A stretch of 64,000 nucleotides of DNA from Bacteroidota bacterium (GCA_023417935.1 JAEZDY010000036.1:1-64000), one strand, 5' to 3'. Shown: positions 42,861 through 53,749, counted from the stretch's first letter. The notes: generated by a model not told the origin, from the letters alone. Made by a program: numbers and translations.

Positions 42861-43865
42861 ATGGCTGCTGATTACCAAAAGATCCTTTCAGATATTCAAA
42901 AGAAGGTTTTCGCTCCTGTTTATCTGCTTTGCGGTGAGGAACCCTATTACATTGACCTGATATCTGATTATATAGAAGATAATGTACTTACCGAGAGTGA
43001 ACGTGAGTTCAATCAAAATGTACTGTACGGCAGGGATGTTGATGCCGGGAAGGTGATTGAATATGCCAAGCGATATCCAATGATGTCAAACTATCAGGTG
43101 GTGATAGTAAAAGAGGCGCAGGACATGAAATCAATTGACGACCTTTCAGCCTATGTTGAGAAACCTCTTTCATCAACAATTCTAGTACTTTGCTACAAGT
43201 ATAAAAAATATGATAAGCGGAAATCGCTTTCAAAGATTGTAGAAAAGAAAGGGATTTATTTTGAATCTTCACGTATTTACCCTGAGAAAGTGCCTGCATG
43301 GATAACCGACTACATCAACAGTAAAGGATACAAAGTGACGCCTAAAGCAGCTGTTTTACTTGGCGATTTCCTAGGCACTGACCTCTCAAAAGTGGCTAAT
43401 GAAATAGGCAAATTGTTCATATCATTACCTAAAGGTAGCACGGTAACAGAGGATATAATTGAACAGAACATTGGCATAAGTAAGGACTATAATTTCTTTG
43501 AATTCCAGGAAGCACTTGCCTCAAAAAATATAGAGAAGGCCAATAGAATAGTAAACTTCTTTAACTCTAATCCCAAAGAGAACCCATTGGTCAAAATTGT
43601 GCCCATGACTTTTAACTTCTTTTCAAAGTTGTTGATATGCGCTTCATTGCCTGATAAATCACAATCATCAATTGCTTCGGCGCTCGGAATAGCTCCCTTC
43701 ATGACAAAAGACTATGTTAGGGCAACAGGAAATTACTCCTTCGAAAAGATTGCAGGTATAATTTCCATACTTCGGGAGTTCGACCTAAAGAGCAAGGGTG
43801 TAAATATAGGCTCAACTGCCGGTCCTGACCTTATGAAAGAGATGGTGTTCAGAATATTACATTAA
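42861..43865 (+). CDS. holA: DNA polymerase III subunit delta
   Basis: 334 residues. It opens the sliding clamp in the clamp loader. 'PVYLLCGEEPYYIDLISDYIEDNVL' at the start and the AAA+-like domain with a degenerate nucleotide site, then the C-terminal collar ('FDLKSKGVNIGSTAGPDLMKEMVFRIL'), fit the family. Length is normal. It ends convergent with the acyl-CoA ligase gene, 73 bases away. Confidence 0.93.
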   Translation: MAADYQKILSDIQKKVFAPVYLLCGEEPYYIDLISDYIEDNVLTESEREFNQNVLYGRDVDAGKVIEYAKRYPMMSNYQVVIVKEAQDMKSIDDLSAYVEKPLSSTILVLCYKYKKYDKRKSLSKIVEKKGIYFESSRIYPEKVPAWITDYINSKGYKVTPKAAVLLGDFLGTDLSKVANEIGKLFISLPKGSTVTEDIIEQNIGISKDYNFFEFQEALASKNIEKANRIVNFFNSNPKENPLVKIVPMTFNFFSKLLICASLPDKSQSSIASALGIAPFMTKDYVRATGNYSFEKIAGIISILREFDLKSKGVNIGSTAGPDLMKEMVFRILH

Positions 43866-43938
43866 ACAATAAGCGTTCTAACGGTGCTGTCTGTTACTCT
43901 ATATTAAAAAAAGCTTTCCATCAATTTTGTGCATTGAA

Positions 43939-45771
43939 CTAAACAAAAAGCTTTTCTATCAGAGCTGCGTATTTCTTACCTATAAAATCACGCCGAAGTT
44001 TGAGTGATGGTGTTAATTCTCCATTCTCAATTGTAAATTCCTCAGGCAGAATCTGAAAACGTTTTATCTGTTCTGTTGCTCCAAAGTGATGGTTATAACG
44101 CTTTATCTCAATGTCAAAACGCTTCTTAACCTGTGGATGGTTAACCATCTCAGCATTAGATGTGTAAGGTATGTCTTTGATCTTACACCAACTTGCCAGG
44201 AATGCAAAGTCAGGTACTATGAGTGCAGCAGCAAACTTCTGGTTTTCTCCTAAAACTATCAGAGTGTCAATAAAAGGTGATTCTTTGAATTTATTCTCAA
44301 GAAGTTCAGGACTGATATATTTACCAAGCGAAGTCTTGAATATCTCTTTCTTCCTGCCGGTAATCCTTAAATGTCCGGTGTCTTCAAATAAACCGATGTC
44401 TCCTGTATGGAACCAACCATCATCATCAATAACTGCTTTAGTAAGCTCGGGTTCTTTATAGTAGCCCAGCATCAGGCCGGGACCCTTAACGAGGATTTCT
44501 CCATCATCGGCAATCATTACCCTGGTGTGCTGTATTGGCTTACCCACAGTACCAAACCTAACACCACCTTCACCAAAATCATTTACAGCAACAACCGGCG
44601 AAGTTTCAGTAAGTCCGTACCCTTCAAGAACCGGCACACCGGCAGCCCAGAATATACGTGACAACCTTGGCTGCAATGCTGCACCCCCTGAAACTACTAC
44701 TTTAAGATTGCTTCCCAATGCTTGCCGCCACTTGCTAAATACAAGTTTATCAAGCACCTTTAATTCGAGTTTATAGAACCAACTATTTTTCCCGTCCTCC
44801 TTGAAGTGGTTGCCTAGAGCTACAGCCCTGAAAAAAATGGTTTTCTTTACTCCGCTAAGCTTTCTGCCATTTTGAATTATTTTGTCATATATTTTCTCAA
44901 GCAACCGTGGGACAGTAGTAACGATATCAGGTTTAACTTCCCTGATGTTTTCGCCAATCATTGCAATATTCTCAGCATAATACACGCTTATGCCGGTGTA
45001 TTGGAAAAGATAATTAAGCATCCGCTCATAAATATGGCATAGTGGCAGGTAGCTTAATGCCTTACCTTCTTCACCAACGGGAGGAATATGCCTGACAGCA
45101 TTCATATTGCTGATAATATTATTGTGCGTAAGCATCACCCCCTTTGGATTACCGGTAGTGCCTGAGGTATAGATAATAGTTGCAAGATCGTGTGTTCTTA
45201 CACTCTTTTTTATAATATCAAGTTTACTCTCGTCAAGGTCATTAAGTGGATCTGCTTTTTTGTGTTTATTACCTGATATAGTATCCTTTTCCTTTGCTAT
45301 TGCATTTTTTCCTTTGGCTACAAATTCAGCAAAAGGTATCAATCCTTCAATTTCCTTTAATGTGCATATGCCTGTAATACTCGACAATTCAGGAATGATG
45401 TGCTCAATTTTTTTGTATATTTCATTACCCGGAATAAATAGGAATTTTACCTCACCATGATGAAGAATGTAACGATAATCAGATTCCTTGATAGTAGGGT
45501 ATATGGGAACATGGATAGCGCCAATTTGCAGTATAGCCATGTCAATAATATTCCATTCAGGGCGACCCGGCATAATAGTGCCTACCTTATCACCTTTTTT
45601 TATACCCATTTCTATCAATGCATAACTAACTGCATCTGACAATTGCCAGTATTCATTAATAGAGTAAGTTATCCACTTACCGGCTTCCTTTGATGCCAGC
45701 ACATCAGGTTTAGGATTGTAATGACTGGCATGGTATGGAAGGATATCAAATAATCGCTCTATTATGTTCAT
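43939..45771 (-). CDS. Long-chain acyl-CoA synthetase (AMP-binding), copy 2
   Basis: 610 residues from ATG 45771; a TTG six codons upstream is possible. It activates fatty acids with ATP and CoA. The P-loop 'TIIYTSGTTGNPKGVMLTH' and 'GYGLTETSPVVAVND' are diagnostic, with 'GDIGLFEDTGHLRITGRKKE' near the C-terminus. It is the closest relative of the gene just upstream (same motif order and closely similar starts and C-termini), so this is a tandem duplicate. An insert around 165-180 (Lys-rich) distinguishes it. Confidence 0.93.
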   Translation of the reverse strand: MNIIERLFDILPYHASHYNPKPDVLASKEAGKWITYSINEYWQLSDAVSYALIEMGIKKGDKVGTIMPGRPEWNIIDMAILQIGAIHVPIYPTIKESDYRYILHHGEVKFLFIPGNEIYKKIEHIIPELSSITGICTLKEIEGLIPFAEFVAKGKNAIAKEKDTISGNKHKKADPLNDLDESKLDIIKKSVRTHDLATIIYTSGTTGNPKGVMLTHNNIISNMNAVRHIPPVGEEGKALSYLPLCHIYERMLNYLFQYTGISVYYAENIAMIGENIREVKPDIVTTVPRLLEKIYDKIIQNGRKLSGVKKTIFFRAVALGNHFKEDGKNSWFYKLELKVLDKLVFSKWRQALGSNLKVVVSGGAALQPRLSRIFWAAGVPVLEGYGLTETSPVVAVNDFGEGGVRFGTVGKPIQHTRVMIADDGEILVKGPGLMLGYYKEPELTKAVIDDDGWFHTGDIGLFEDTGHLRITGRKKEIFKTSLGKYISPELLENKFKESPFIDTLIVLGENQKFAAALIVPDFAFLASWCKIKDIPYTSNAEMVNHPQVKKRFDIEIKRYNHHFGATEQIKRFQILPEEFTIENGELTPSLKLRRDFIGKKYAALIEKLFV

Positions 45772-45818
45772 TTTAGCTTGGTGGATCAATTTGTTGGTTG
45801 CTTTATTAATAGGATAAT

Positions 45819-47630
45819 TTACTCTGGCTTAAATTTAGCGTTTATTCCATTGCCATTACCATTGGCCAGGAATAGTTTCTCAATACTTGATTTATACTTC
45901 TCAAATATAAAACTGCGTTTCAGTTTAAGTGTTGGAGTAAGCTCTCCTGAGGTTACACTCCACTCATTTGGCACAAGATCAAATTTCTTAACCTGCTCGG
46001 CATTGCCAAAGTGCACATTAGCTTCGTCAACTACCCGTGCATAACGCTGTCGTATCACCGGCATATTAACCATTTCTGCTTCAGTGCCACATTCATGGCC
46101 TTTGATGTCGCACCAGGCTCTTAAGTATGCAAAGTCAGGTACAATAAGTGCAGCCGCAAACTTCTCATTTTCACCTACAACTATCACATTATCAACAAAT
46201 GGCGACTCCTTTATCTTATTTTCAATCAATTCAGGCGCAATATACTTGCCCAGTGATGTTTTAAATATCTCTTTTTTCCTGCCCGTTATTCTCAACTGAC
46301 CTTCGGGCTCAAAAACGCCAACATCACCGGTATGAAACCATCCATCTTTATCAATTACCTGTGCAGTAAGCTCAGGATCTTTATAATATCCCATCATAAT
46401 ACCCGGACCGCTTGCAAGTATTTCGCCATCTTCAGCAAGCTTTACGCCTACCCCCCTCATTGGTGGACCAACAGTACCTATCTTTATTCCATTATGGTCA
46501 GTACTTGTGACAGCTACAACCGGAGAGGTTTCCGTTAATCCATATCCTTCATAAATAGGCAAACCTGCGGCCCGGAATGTTCTAACTAACCGGGGTTGAA
46601 TAGCTGCGCCTCCTGAAACAATGATCTTGAAATTGCCACCTAAAGCATCACGCCACTTGCTGTAGATCAACTTGTCAAAAATTCGGTGCTGAAACTTATA
46701 CCAAATACTATTCCGGCCATTCACATCATACTTGTCAGCCAGGTTAACTGCCATGAAAAACAGTGCTCGTTTAATGCCTGTAAGCTTTCGTCCACTGGCA
46801 ATGATCTTGTCATATATTTTTTCAAGAAGCCTGGGCACACAACACATCATATCAGGCTTAATCTCTTTTGCATTCTCAGCGATGGTTGCGAGGCTTTCAG
46901 CATAATAGATGGAAATGCCCAGGTAGTGATACATGTAATTAAGCATACGTTCATATACATGACACAAAGGCAGGAAACTCAGGGCCTTTCCCTCTTGACC
47001 GAATGTAGGAATATAAGATACAAGGGTGAAATTGGAGATCAGGTTTGAATGTGAAAGCATCACCCCTTTGGGATTGCCTGTTGTACCCGAGGTGTATATT
47101 ATTGTAACAAGGTCCTCTGTTTTGATATCATCCTTAATTCGTTCAACAATTTCGGGCACAGGCTTCTGCTCACCTAATTCAATCAGGTCGACCAGGTTTC
47201 TTTCTCCGTTTTGTCCTTTAATAGTAAAAATTTCTTCCACTGAGGGGCAATCAGTTATAACCTCTTTTATCTTTTTAACCATGTCATCACCGGTCACAAA
47301 AACGTATTTTACCGATGCATGATTAAATATGTACTTGTAATCAGCTTTACTGATAGTGGGATATATAGGAACATGAATTGCACCAGCCTGCATGATAGCA
47401 AAATCAAGGTAATTCCATTCCGGCCGGTTATTCATTATGGTAGCAATTGTATCACCTTTCTTTACGCCCAAAGCTACCAGACCATAACTTAAGGAATCAA
47501 CCGTTCGACGGTACTTTTCCAGACTGATTTTTTTCCACACTCCCTCTTCTTTGTATGCCAGCACATCATCCTTGGGGTCAAACGACCTGGCATAATGGGG
47601 TAACAGATCAAATAACCGTTCTATAGCCAT
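45819..47630 (-). CDS. Long-chain acyl-CoA synthetase (AMP-binding), copy 1
   Basis: 603 residues. Same reaction as its neighbour. P-loop 'TIIYTSGTTGNPKGVMLSH' and 'GYGLTETSPVVAVTS' are clear. The N-terminal MAIERLFDLLPHYARSFDPKDDVL matches copy 2 closely. It sits 10 bases after the SDR gene and 47 before copy 2, all in one direction, so a fatty acid metabolism operon is likely. Chain-length preference cannot be inferred. Confidence 0.94.
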   Translation of the reverse strand: MAIERLFDLLPHYARSFDPKDDVLAYKEEGVWKKISLEKYRRTVDSLSYGLVALGVKKGDTIATIMNNRPEWNYLDFAIMQAGAIHVPIYPTISKADYKYIFNHASVKYVFVTGDDMVKKIKEVITDCPSVEEIFTIKGQNGERNLVDLIELGEQKPVPEIVERIKDDIKTEDLVTIIYTSGTTGNPKGVMLSHSNLISNFTLVSYIPTFGQEGKALSFLPLCHVYERMLNYMYHYLGISIYYAESLATIAENAKEIKPDMMCCVPRLLEKIYDKIIASGRKLTGIKRALFFMAVNLADKYDVNGRNSIWYKFQHRIFDKLIYSKWRDALGGNFKIIVSGGAAIQPRLVRTFRAAGLPIYEGYGLTETSPVVAVTSTDHNGIKIGTVGPPMRGVGVKLAEDGEILASGPGIMMGYYKDPELTAQVIDKDGWFHTGDVGVFEPEGQLRITGRKKEIFKTSLGKYIAPELIENKIKESPFVDNVIVVGENEKFAAALIVPDFAYLRAWCDIKGHECGTEAEMVNMPVIRQRYARVVDEANVHFGNAEQVKKFDLVPNEWSVTSGELTPTLKLKRSFIFEKYKSSIEKLFLANGNGNGINAKFKPE

Positions 47631-47640
47631 ATCTCTTGAT

Positions 47641-48411
47641 TTAGGTTTTTTTAGGCCTTCTGTTAATTATTGCCGCCGATGCCTGTGCAGTTGGCATAAT
47701 TAGCAGATCATTGATGTTAACGTGGGGTGGCAGGGTGGTAACGTAATGTACAACTTCTGCAACATCATCAGGCGTAAGAGGCTCGAAACCCTGATATACT
47801 GCATTAGCAGCAGCTTCATCACCTGAAAATCTTACTTTTGAGAACTCTGTTTCAACAGCGCCGGGTGCAACCTGCGATACTTTTATGTTCTTTGTTACCA
47901 GGTCAATACGCATTGCCTTAGTAAGAGAATCAACTGCTGCTTTTGTTGCGCAGTATACATTACCACTTGAATAAGCTTCTCTGCCAGCAATTGAACCTAT
48001 ATTGATAATATGTCCGTGCCCGTTTTCAATCATTAACGGTACAACAGCGTGGGTAACAAATAGTAGTCCTTTTATATTGGTGTCAATCATTGTTTCCCAT
48101 TGCTCTGGCTCGCCTTCATGTATAGCGTTTAGTCCTAGGGCAAGCCCGGCATTATTTACAAGAATATCTATTTTCCGGAATTCCTCAGATAAAGATTTCA
48201 TAGCGTTCATTACCTCACTGCGCCGAGTAACATCAAAGGCAAGGGTACAAACTTCTGAATTGAATTTTTGAACAAGGTTGGATGCAATTGACTCAAGCCG
48301 GTCTTTTCTTCTGCCTGTAATAATAATTTTATGCCCTTCTCTCGCGAATCGGAGTGCACATGAACGACCTATGCCGCTTGTAGCGCCGGTAATCAAAACG
48401 GTTTTAATCAT
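47641..48411 (-). CDS. SDR family NAD(P)-dependent oxidoreductase
   Basis: 256 residues, classical short-chain dehydrogenase. Cofactor motif TGATSGIG (8-15), NNAG (86-89), and catalytic Ser140, Tyr153 and Lys157. It resembles the YdfG/serine 3-dehydrogenase branch, which also reduces 3-hydroxy acids, but the substrate is open. It heads the run with the two acyl-CoA ligases and has a promoter element at 48455. Confidence 0.92.
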   Translation of the reverse strand: MIKTVLITGATSGIGRSCALRFAREGHKIIITGRRKDRLESIASNLVQKFNSEVCTLAFDVTRRSEVMNAMKSLSEEFRKIDILVNNAGLALGLNAIHEGEPEQWETMIDTNIKGLLFVTHAVVPLMIENGHGHIINIGSIAGREAYSSGNVYCATKAAVDSLTKAMRIDLVTKNIKVSQVAPGAVETEFSKVRFSGDEAAANAVYQGFEPLTPDDVAEVVHYVTTLPPHVNINDLLIMPTAQASAAIINRRPKKT

Positions 48412-48454
48412 ATTAACCTAAGGTGTTTTAAAAAAACTCGTTTCTTCTTAACAC

Positions 48455-48462
48455 CAAAGGTA
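48455..48462 (-). promoter_or_regulatory. -7 element of the SDR-ligase-ligase operon
   Basis: Reverse strand TACCTTTG matches TAnnTTTG, 43 bases before the SDR ATG. Confidence 0.55.
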
Positions 48463-48469
48463 TTTCATT

Positions 48470-51400
48470 TTATTCAGAATGCGAAAAAGAATTTTCAGCC
48501 TTTTTCTCAGCGATCCAGTTTCTTGCATTCACAAATGCCTCAATCCACGGGCTTATCTCATCATCCTTACGGCTCGAGGGGTAATATGCCCAGTTCCATG
48601 GATACAATGAACGTTCAAGGTGGGGCATGATAGCAAGATGACGTCCATCGTTGGAAGCTATAGCTGCAGTGCTGAAATCTGAACCGCTTGGTGTTCCGGG
48701 ATAAGCCTTGTAACTATACTTAGCAGGAATGTGATACTGATTCTCAGCAAGTGGCAAATTAAAGCGTCCTTCTCCGTGTGCTACCCATATTCCCATGCGC
48801 TTACCAATCATAGAGCCAAGCATAACTGTATGATTTTCCATGATATCTATATTCAGGAAGATTGACTCAAACTTTCCTGAAGCGTTGTGAAGCATCTTTG
48901 GTTTCTTTTCATGGTCAGGATTAATAAGCCCCAGTTCTACCATTAGCTGGCATCCGTTGCAAACTCCCAGACTTAATGTGTCCTCACGGGCATAGAAAGC
49001 GTCTAAAGCTGCTTTAGCTGTTGGATTATAGAGGAAAGCACCTGCCCAGCCTTTGGCTGATCCCAGTACATCAGAATTAGAGAAACCTCCAACGAAAACA
49101 ATCATACTTATATCGCTCAGTGTTTCACGCCCTGAAATCAAATCAGTCATGTGAACATCTTTAACATCAAAGCCCGCAAGGTAGAGTGACCAGGCCATTT
49201 CACGATCGCCATTTACACCCTTTTCACGTATGATTGCGGCTTTTAAACCTGAAGGGGTTCTTCGGTTCTTATCTATACCGAACTGCTCAAACTTTCCTGT
49301 GAAATCATCGCCAAATTCAAATGATAAAGGCTGCTTTGAATAATTGTTAAACCTGTCACGTGCATGATCTTCACCGCTTTGCTTCTGATCAAGCAGATAT
49401 GATGGATGGTACCACATATCGCGCAACTGATCTACATCAAGGTCTATGCAACCATTGTGATAACGAAGTGTGAGGAATCTTCTGAAGGAAGGTTTACCGA
49501 TTACATGATATTTTACACCTGCCTCGTGAAGTAATACAGATGTGTAGTCAAGATCATTCACCTGAACTATAACACCGGGATTTTCACTCATGAGCAGTTT
49601 TACAATATCACTGTCTTCAAAAACTGACAGATCAGCATCAAGTCCTATTCCCGGCTGAGCAAACAACATTTCCAATAATGTAGTAACCATGCCGCCTGCC
49701 GATATATCATGCCCGGCAATGATCACACCTTTATTTATCATTGTCTGCACTGCTTCAAAGGCTCGTGCAAAATATAAAGCATCAGTAACAGTCGGAGCCT
49801 CTTCACCAATAGCTGACATCGACTGTGCAAAAGCACTGCCCCCAAGTTTAAAGTCGTCGTTGCTGAAATCAATATAAACAATACTTGCTGTAAACTCTGG
49901 TTGGATTACCGGGTGCACAACTTTTTTAATATCACTCACTTCGGCAACGGCGCTGATAATAACTGTACCGGGCGACATAACTTTGTTTCCATCAGGGTAC
50001 TTTTGAGTCATCGATAGTGAATCTTTACCTGTTGGGATATTGATTCCAAGGGCTATCGCAAAGTTGCCTGCTGCTTCAACAGCATCGTATAAACGGGCAT
50101 CTTCTCCTTCATTGCGGCAAGGCCACATCCAGTTGGCACTTAAGGATACACCCTTCAGGCCGTATTCTAATGGAGCAAAAACTATGTTTGTAAGAGCCTC
50201 AGCAATTGACAATACCGATCCCGCTGCCGGGTCTAAAAGTCCAGCCGCAGGTGCATGTCCTATTGAAGTAGCAATCCCCTTCTCACCAGTATAATCAAGG
50301 GCAACTACGCCCATATTATTCAAAGGCAGCTGAACCGGACCAGCAGTTTGCTGAACTGCGACTCTACCTGTAACTGACCGGTCAACCTTGTTTGTTAACC
50401 AATCCTTACAAGCGACTGCTTCAAGCTGAAGCACCTGTTCAATGTACGACCTGAGTTTTGAAGCATTGTATTTAAATTTACCGTAATGATGCTCCACGTG
50501 CTTATCAGTCATTACAGTGCGTGGCGGTTTGCCAAACATGTCATGTAGTCCCAGGTCAATAGGCCTGAAGCCTGTTTTGTTATTTATGAAAGTAAGGTTG
50601 TGGTCGCCTGTTGTTTCACCAACAACGAAGAATGGAGCACGCTCACGTTCAGCAACCCGTTTAATATGTTCTAGGTTGTTATTGTCTATAACCAAACCCA
50701 TACGCTCCTGCGACTCGTTACCGATGATCTCCCTGTCAGATAATGTTGGGTCACCAACCGGTAATTGGTCAATGTCAATACGACCACCCGTTGCTTCCAC
50801 AAGTTCTGAAAGGCAATTCAAGTGACCACCTGCCCCATGATCATGAATAGAAACTACAGGGTTTTCATCTGATTCAGCCATAGCACGAACCACATTATAA
50901 ACTCTTTTTTGCATCTCCGGATTGGAGCGCTGTACCGCATTCAGCTCAAGGGCATTGCTGAACTGACCTGTTGCAACTGATGAAACTGCACCTCCACCCA
51001 TTCCAATGCGGTAATTATCGCCACCCATAACTACCACTTTATCACCTGGTTTAGGTACTTCTTTAAGGCTGTCACCCTTGCTGCCATATCCAATGCCACC
51101 TGCAAGCATAATTACTTTGTCGTAACCATAGGTGTGCCTGTTGTCTGAATGCTCGAAAGTCAAAAGACTTCCGCAGATAAGTGGTTGACCGAACTTGTTT
51201 CCAAAATCACTTGCGCCGTTTGATGCTTTGATCAGTATTTCTTCAGGAGTTTGGTATAACCACTTACGAGGCTTGATATTCTTTACCCAGGGGTGGTTCG
51301 AATCTAATCGAGGATATGAAGTCATGTAAACAGCAGTACCTGCAATAGGCATTGATCCTTTACCACCTGCCATCCTGTCGCGTATTTCACCTCCGCTGCC

Positions 51401-52183
51401 GGTAGCCGCGCCATTAAAAGGCTCAACTGTTGTAGGGAAGTTGTGTGTTTCAGCCTTAAGAGAAATGACTGAATCAATCTCCTTTATCTTGAAAAAATCA
51501 GCTTTATCCTGTGTTTCAGGGGCAAACTGTTCAATAGCCGGACCGTCTATAAAAGCTACATTATCCTTGTAAGCTGAAACAATTTGATTAGGGTTTTCTT
51601 TTGATGTTTGACGAATCATTGAGAAAAGCGTGTGAGGCTTCTCTTCTCCATCAATTACAAAGGTGCCGTTGAATATTTTGTGCCTGCAGTGTTCAGAGTT
51701 AACCTGTGAAAAGCCAAATACCTCACTGTCAGTAAGTAACCTCCCGAGCTTACTGCTAAGCTGATCAAGGTACTCAATTTCATCATCAGAAAGAGCCAAT
51801 CCCTCTTGTTTATTGTATGCATGCAAATCTTCAATAAATTGAAGCTCCTCCGGCAATTTATGAATGGTAAAGAGTTCCTGATCAAGTGTTTTATAAACTG
51901 CCTGTAACATTGGATCATGATGCGGTTCTTCATTCTGCGCCTCGAAAAACTCTTCCATTCTTGTAATTCCCGTGATTCCCATATTCTGGGTTATTTCCAC
52001 AGCATTAGTACTCCACGGTGTAATCATTTCCCTTCGCGGACCAACAAAAAAGCCCGAAATTAACCGGGCTTCATTGTATTGTGCTCCACCCAGAAGCCAC
52101 TCAAGTTTTTTTATATCAGTTACTTGCAAATCATTTGTGCTCTCAACTGCATACAAGCACGTTCCCTTGAAAAAATGGATCAT
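48470..52183 (-). CDS. purL: Phosphoribosylformylglycinamidine synthase
   Basis: 1237 residues, the long single-chain PurL. It makes FGAM from FGAR, glutamine and ATP in purine synthesis. The synthetase part holds 'SVISLKAETHNFPTTVEPFNGAATGSGGEIRDRMAGG' and 'ISAGGMVTTLLEMLFA'. The C-terminal glutaminase has nucleophile Cys1075 in LGVCNGCQ, and 'VAHGEGRF' follows. Length is normal. It has its own -7 element at 52212 and is divergent from the YeiH gene. Confidence 0.96.
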   Translation of the reverse strand: MIHFFKGTCLYAVESTNDLQVTDIKKLEWLLGGAQYNEARLISGFFVGPRREMITPWSTNAVEITQNMGITGITRMEEFFEAQNEEPHHDPMLQAVYKTLDQELFTIHKLPEELQFIEDLHAYNKQEGLALSDDEIEYLDQLSSKLGRLLTDSEVFGFSQVNSEHCRHKIFNGTFVIDGEEKPHTLFSMIRQTSKENPNQIVSAYKDNVAFIDGPAIEQFAPETQDKADFFKIKEIDSVISLKAETHNFPTTVEPFNGAATGSGGEIRDRMAGGKGSMPIAGTAVYMTSYPRLDSNHPWVKNIKPRKWLYQTPEEILIKASNGASDFGNKFGQPLICGSLLTFEHSDNRHTYGYDKVIMLAGGIGYGSKGDSLKEVPKPGDKVVVMGGDNYRIGMGGGAVSSVATGQFSNALELNAVQRSNPEMQKRVYNVVRAMAESDENPVVSIHDHGAGGHLNCLSELVEATGGRIDIDQLPVGDPTLSDREIIGNESQERMGLVIDNNNLEHIKRVAERERAPFFVVGETTGDHNLTFINNKTGFRPIDLGLHDMFGKPPRTVMTDKHVEHHYGKFKYNASKLRSYIEQVLQLEAVACKDWLTNKVDRSVTGRVAVQQTAGPVQLPLNNMGVVALDYTGEKGIATSIGHAPAAGLLDPAAGSVLSIAEALTNIVFAPLEYGLKGVSLSANWMWPCRNEGEDARLYDAVEAAGNFAIALGINIPTGKDSLSMTQKYPDGNKVMSPGTVIISAVAEVSDIKKVVHPVIQPEFTASIVYIDFSNDDFKLGGSAFAQSMSAIGEEAPTVTDALYFARAFEAVQTMINKGVIIAGHDISAGGMVTTLLEMLFAQPGIGLDADLSVFEDSDIVKLLMSENPGVIVQVNDLDYTSVLLHEAGVKYHVIGKPSFRRFLTLRYHNGCIDLDVDQLRDMWYHPSYLLDQKQSGEDHARDRFNNYSKQPLSFEFGDDFTGKFEQFGIDKNRRTPSGLKAAIIREKGVNGDREMAWSLYLAGFDVKDVHMTDLISGRETLSDISMIVFVGGFSNSDVLGSAKGWAGAFLYNPTAKAALDAFYAREDTLSLGVCNGCQLMVELGLINPDHEKKPKMLHNASGKFESIFLNIDIMENHTVMLGSMIGKRMGIWVAHGEGRFNLPLAENQYHIPAKYSYKAYPGTPSGSDFSTAAIASNDGRHLAIMPHLERSLYPWNWAYYPSSRKDDEISPWIEAFVNARNWIAEKKAENSFSHSE

Positions 52184-52211
52184 GAGGTCTATCTTTTTCT
52201 GTTTCAGACTG

Positions 52212-52219
52212 CAAATTTA
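52212..52219 (-). promoter_or_regulatory. -7 element of purL
   Basis: Reverse strand TAAATTTG matches TAnnTTTG, 28 bases before the ATG. Confidence 0.55.
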
Positions 52220-52439
52220 CGAATTCCCCTATAATAACCCGCATCACATTCTTCTTTTAATTACCCTTCATTGGCAATGTTAATTACTTGATATTCAAAT
52301 ATAACCACCAATTTATCAAACAATATGAGCTACTCAGGCAAAAAAATTATGCTGCTAAATTGGCTTCAAATAATTTTTTGATTAGTTAATTGAGATAGTT
52401 TTTTAGATATTTGTGAAGGAAACTTAAACCAGAAACCTT

Positions 52440-53714
52440 ATGATAAAAAAGTACAGATTCAATGAAGACTGGGCATCGGTAATAGTGGGTTTAATCCTTA
52501 TTCTGGCTATTGTTGCTACTTCATTCTTTCCCGAATTACCTAAATTCGGACCCAAAGCAGGCTGGACAGGTTGGACAGTTCTAAGCACTGAAATCTTTAC
52601 TACAGGTAATTCTCTCAGAGTATTAATGACATTCCTTTATTTTTTCTTTTTTGCCATAGTAGGTTCCTGGCTTATGGGACGCCGTGGTAAAGAGCTTCTT
52701 CCTGCATTCCCTGTTATTTTTGTTATGTCAATGGTAGCCCAGTTCATCGCTACCAGCGGTTCAATGAAGAACCTGGGTCTTGAAACTGTAATCTTTTCTC
52801 TGCTTATAGGTCTTTTCGTAAGTAATGTAATTGGCACTCCCAAGTGGCTAAAAGAAGGCATCCAAAGCGAGTTCTACATTAAAATCGGTCTTGTAATGCT
52901 TGGTGCAACTATACTTTTCAGCGAAATCATGAAAGCCGGGTTCTACGGTGTTATACAGGCAGTAGTAGTGGTAATTGCGGTATGGTACTTTGCTTTTTGG
53001 GTTGCTAAGAAATTAAAGATTGATGCTGAACTTAGTATGATGCTTGCAAGTGCTGTAAGTATCTGCGGTGTATCAGCAGCAATTGCCACAGCAGGTGCTA
53101 TAAAAGGCGATTCAAAGAAATTAAGTTATGTGATCTCATTGGTGCTAATTGTGGCTATCCCCATGATGATATTCATGCCTTTAGTAGCCAAATGGATGGG
53201 ATTGCCCGATGAAGTTACAGGTGCCTGGCTTGGTGGTACTATTGACACAACAGGCGCTGTTGTTGCCGGGGGTACTATTGCAGGTGATATCGCTCTCAAA
53301 TTCAGTACCATTATCAAATTCTCACAAAATGTGCTCCTCGGTGTTGCAGCTTTCCTGATATCCATCTATTGGTCATACCGGAATACAGGCAACGAGATCA
53401 CTGAAAAACCATCACTTAAACTGATCTGGGATCGCTTCCCTAAATTTGTACTCGGTTTTATTGTTACTTCCCTGATATTCTCGTTCATCATAGATGGAGA
53501 AACTGCTGCAACGGCAGGAAAAACAATTAAAAGCTACCAGTCGCTGTGGTTTAATCTTGCATTCGTATGCATAGGACTAGAAACACGCTTCAAAGATTTA
53601 ATAACCATGGATCATGGCCGTCCGGCATATGCATTCCTTATTGCACAGGCATTTAACATTGTTCTTACACTCATCGTAGCTTACGTATTGTTTGGCATGT
53701 TGTGGCAGGGGTAA
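52440..53714 (+). CDS. YeiH family putative sulfate exporter
   Basis: 424 residues with about 11 hydrophobic segments. 'LETVIFSLLIGLFVSNVIGTPKWL', 'LASAVSICGVSAAIATAGAI' and 'GTIDTTGAVVAGG' are typical UPF0324/YeiH motifs. Members are annotated as sulfate exporters on limited evidence. It has a long first extracytoplasmic segment. A strong hairpin terminator follows. Confidence 0.88.
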   Translation: MIKKYRFNEDWASVIVGLILILAIVATSFFPELPKFGPKAGWTGWTVLSTEIFTTGNSLRVLMTFLYFFFFAIVGSWLMGRRGKELLPAFPVIFVMSMVAQFIATSGSMKNLGLETVIFSLLIGLFVSNVIGTPKWLKEGIQSEFYIKIGLVMLGATILFSEIMKAGFYGVIQAVVVVIAVWYFAFWVAKKLKIDAELSMMLASAVSICGVSAAIATAGAIKGDSKKLSYVISLVLIVAIPMMIFMPLVAKWMGLPDEVTGAWLGGTIDTTGAVVAGGTIAGDIALKFSTIIKFSQNVLLGVAAFLISIYWSYRNTGNEITEKPSLKLIWDRFPKFVLGFIVTSLIFSFIIDGETAATAGKTIKSYQSLWFNLAFVCIGLETRFKDLITMDHGRPAYAFLIAQAFNIVLTLIVAYVLFGMLWQG

Positions 53715-53749
53715 ATAAGTAAACCCTATTTTGCCATTTTATTCCTATT

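Noticed and set aside
43939..47630. Assembly duplication of one acyl-CoA ligase
   Set aside because: The two copies differ throughout in sequence and length (610 and 603 residues, Lys-rich insert in one), so they are old paralogues.
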